NCBI RefSeq assembly: GCF_004348825.1
Contig: NZ_SMJU01000007.1
Coordinates: 248,001 to 312,000, forward strand
DNA length: 64,000 nucleotides
Direction of reading: 5' to 3'
DNA from: Arundinibacter roseus
GTDB lineage: Bacteria; Bacteroidota; Bacteroidia; Cytophagales; Spirosomataceae
In this document: piece after piece, positions 63,505 to 64,000 of the stretch
Layout: every line of letters starts with the position of its first letter
Numbering within the stretch: position 1 is the stretch's first letter
The notes under the pieces: model-generated
What the model was told of the DNA's origin: nothing
The model's database searches: none
What the model saw: the letters and a program-made list of their open reading frames with translations, nothing else
Translations under genes and position numbers: made by a program

Positions 63505-64000
63505 ATGTCAGCTAAAAAGCTTAATCTTTTTGCCAACCTTAAAAACGATTTCCCGGCGGGTCTCGTAGTATACCTGGTAGCCTTGCCTTTATGTTTGGGT
63601 GTGGCACTGGCATCTACCGGTCGGCCGGACCTCCTCTTTTCCGGGATTATTGCCGGTGTGGTAGGCGGTGTTGTCATCGGGATTCTGAGCGGTTCCGCCC
63701 TTGGAGTTTCGGGCCCTGCTGCTGGACTGGTGGTTATTGTTTTGGGAGCTTTGGAAACTCTTGGAAGTTTTGAAGCTTTTTTATTGGCGCTGGTCCTCGC
63801 CGGAATCATTCAGCTCGTGGCTGGTTTCCTGAATGCGGGGATTATTGGCTACTATTTCCCATCTTCGGTTATTAAGGGAATGTTGGCAGCTATTGGTATT
63901 ACCCTGATCCTGAAAGAAATTCCGCATGCTTTTGGGTACGACAAAGACTTCATTGGAGATGAGGCTTTCATGCAAACCGACGGACATAATACGTTCACTG
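63505..64000 (+). CDS. SulP family anion transporter, 3' end outside window
   Basis: The frame is open from the ATG at 63505 to the last base (165 codons). It begins [19 protein letters not shown], with the SulP signature start [18 protein letters not shown]. Several membrane helices follow ([59 protein letters not shown]). A STAS domain would be expected beyond the window. Its position just after a carbonic anhydrase gene suggests bicarbonate (BicA-like) rather than sulfate transport; this is inference. Confidence 0.88.
   Translation, partial: MSAKKLNLFANLKNDFPAGLVVYLVALPLCLGVALASTGRPDLLFSGIIAGVVGGVVIGILSGSALGVSGPAAGLVVIVLGALETLGSFEAFLLALVLAGIIQLVAGFLNAGIIGYYFPSSVIKGMLAAIGITLILKEIPHAFGYDKDFIGDEAFMQTDGHNTFT

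Noticed and set aside
63471-63809. 112-codon minus-strand ORF at the window end
   Set aside because: It is the shadow of the SulP transporter gene, whose + strand frame is open to the window end and matches the family.

Overview
The window is a 64 kb stretch of ordinary-looking chromosome from a member of the Bacteroidota, most likely the order Cytophagales (inferred, no database search). The evidence is lineage-typical gene families: TonB-dependent/CarboxypepD-type outer membrane receptors, a GLPGLI protein, a BNR/VPS10-like glycosyl hydrolase, a DUF1080 protein, carboxynorspermidine decarboxylase and a glycine-rich RRM protein. In addition, genes show almost no Shine-Dalgarno sequences, and many carry a Bacteroidota-type -7 element (TAnnTTTG) upstream. 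I saw no transposon, CRISPR array, tRNA or rRNA gene. A tmRNA gene is present at 2191-2561, with the tag GESNYAMAA.

Layout. 1-2.6 kb: 3' part of a TonB-dependent receptor, then ssrA and its terminator. 2.6-3.2 kb: AT-rich spacer with 21-bp tandem dyad repeats. 3.2-7.3 kb: small hypothetical protein, a threonine-dehydratase-like PLP enzyme, and an acyl-CoA ligase plus phosphotriesterase-like hydrolase pair. 7.4-12.2 kb: envelope genes (OmpA-like lipoprotein, GLPGLI protein, 939-residue outer membrane barrel protein behind a promoter that contains a perfect palindrome). 12.5-20.8 kb: fabH, a YfcE-like phosphoesterase, a large BNR-repeat exported protein broken by one in-frame TAA, an RRM protein, a hypothetical, an M28 peptidase and a MerR regulator. 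20.9-33.2 kb: alaS, small envelope proteins, a DEAD-box helicase, a DUF1080 protein, tex, a RecB/AddA-like helicase and a barrel protein.

33.2-38.2 kb: a histidine operon transcribed hisS-hisG-hisD-hisC, with hisS and hisG overlapping by ATGA; hisB lies 23 kb away. A 50-codon basic small ORF is divergent from hisS. 38.2-53.2 kb: a Zn-ribbon methyltransferase, a GT2 glycosyltransferase, hemL, an LppC-like TPR/binding protein, yidC, pyrG, a SAM-hydrolase-family protein with a signal peptide, nspC, a DEDDh exonuclease, a bestrophin, a GH113-like lipoprotein and a small secreted protein. 53.3-64 kb: a sugar-phosphate isomerase-like protein; a three-gene uncharacterised envelope operon (coiled-coil protein, two-TM PspA-like coiled-coil protein, membrane-anchored Ppx/GppA-like ASKHA protein) ending in a very strong terminator; a four-TM protein and a lipocalin-like lipoprotein; a candidate type II restriction-modification pair; hisB; a 34-residue membrane micro-protein; and a beta-carbonic anhydrase next to a SulP transporter cut by the window end.

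The best candidates for something undescribed are the three-gene envelope operon at 54365-57231 and the restriction-modification pair at 58644-60827, whose PD-(D/E)XK partner I do not recognise as a named family.
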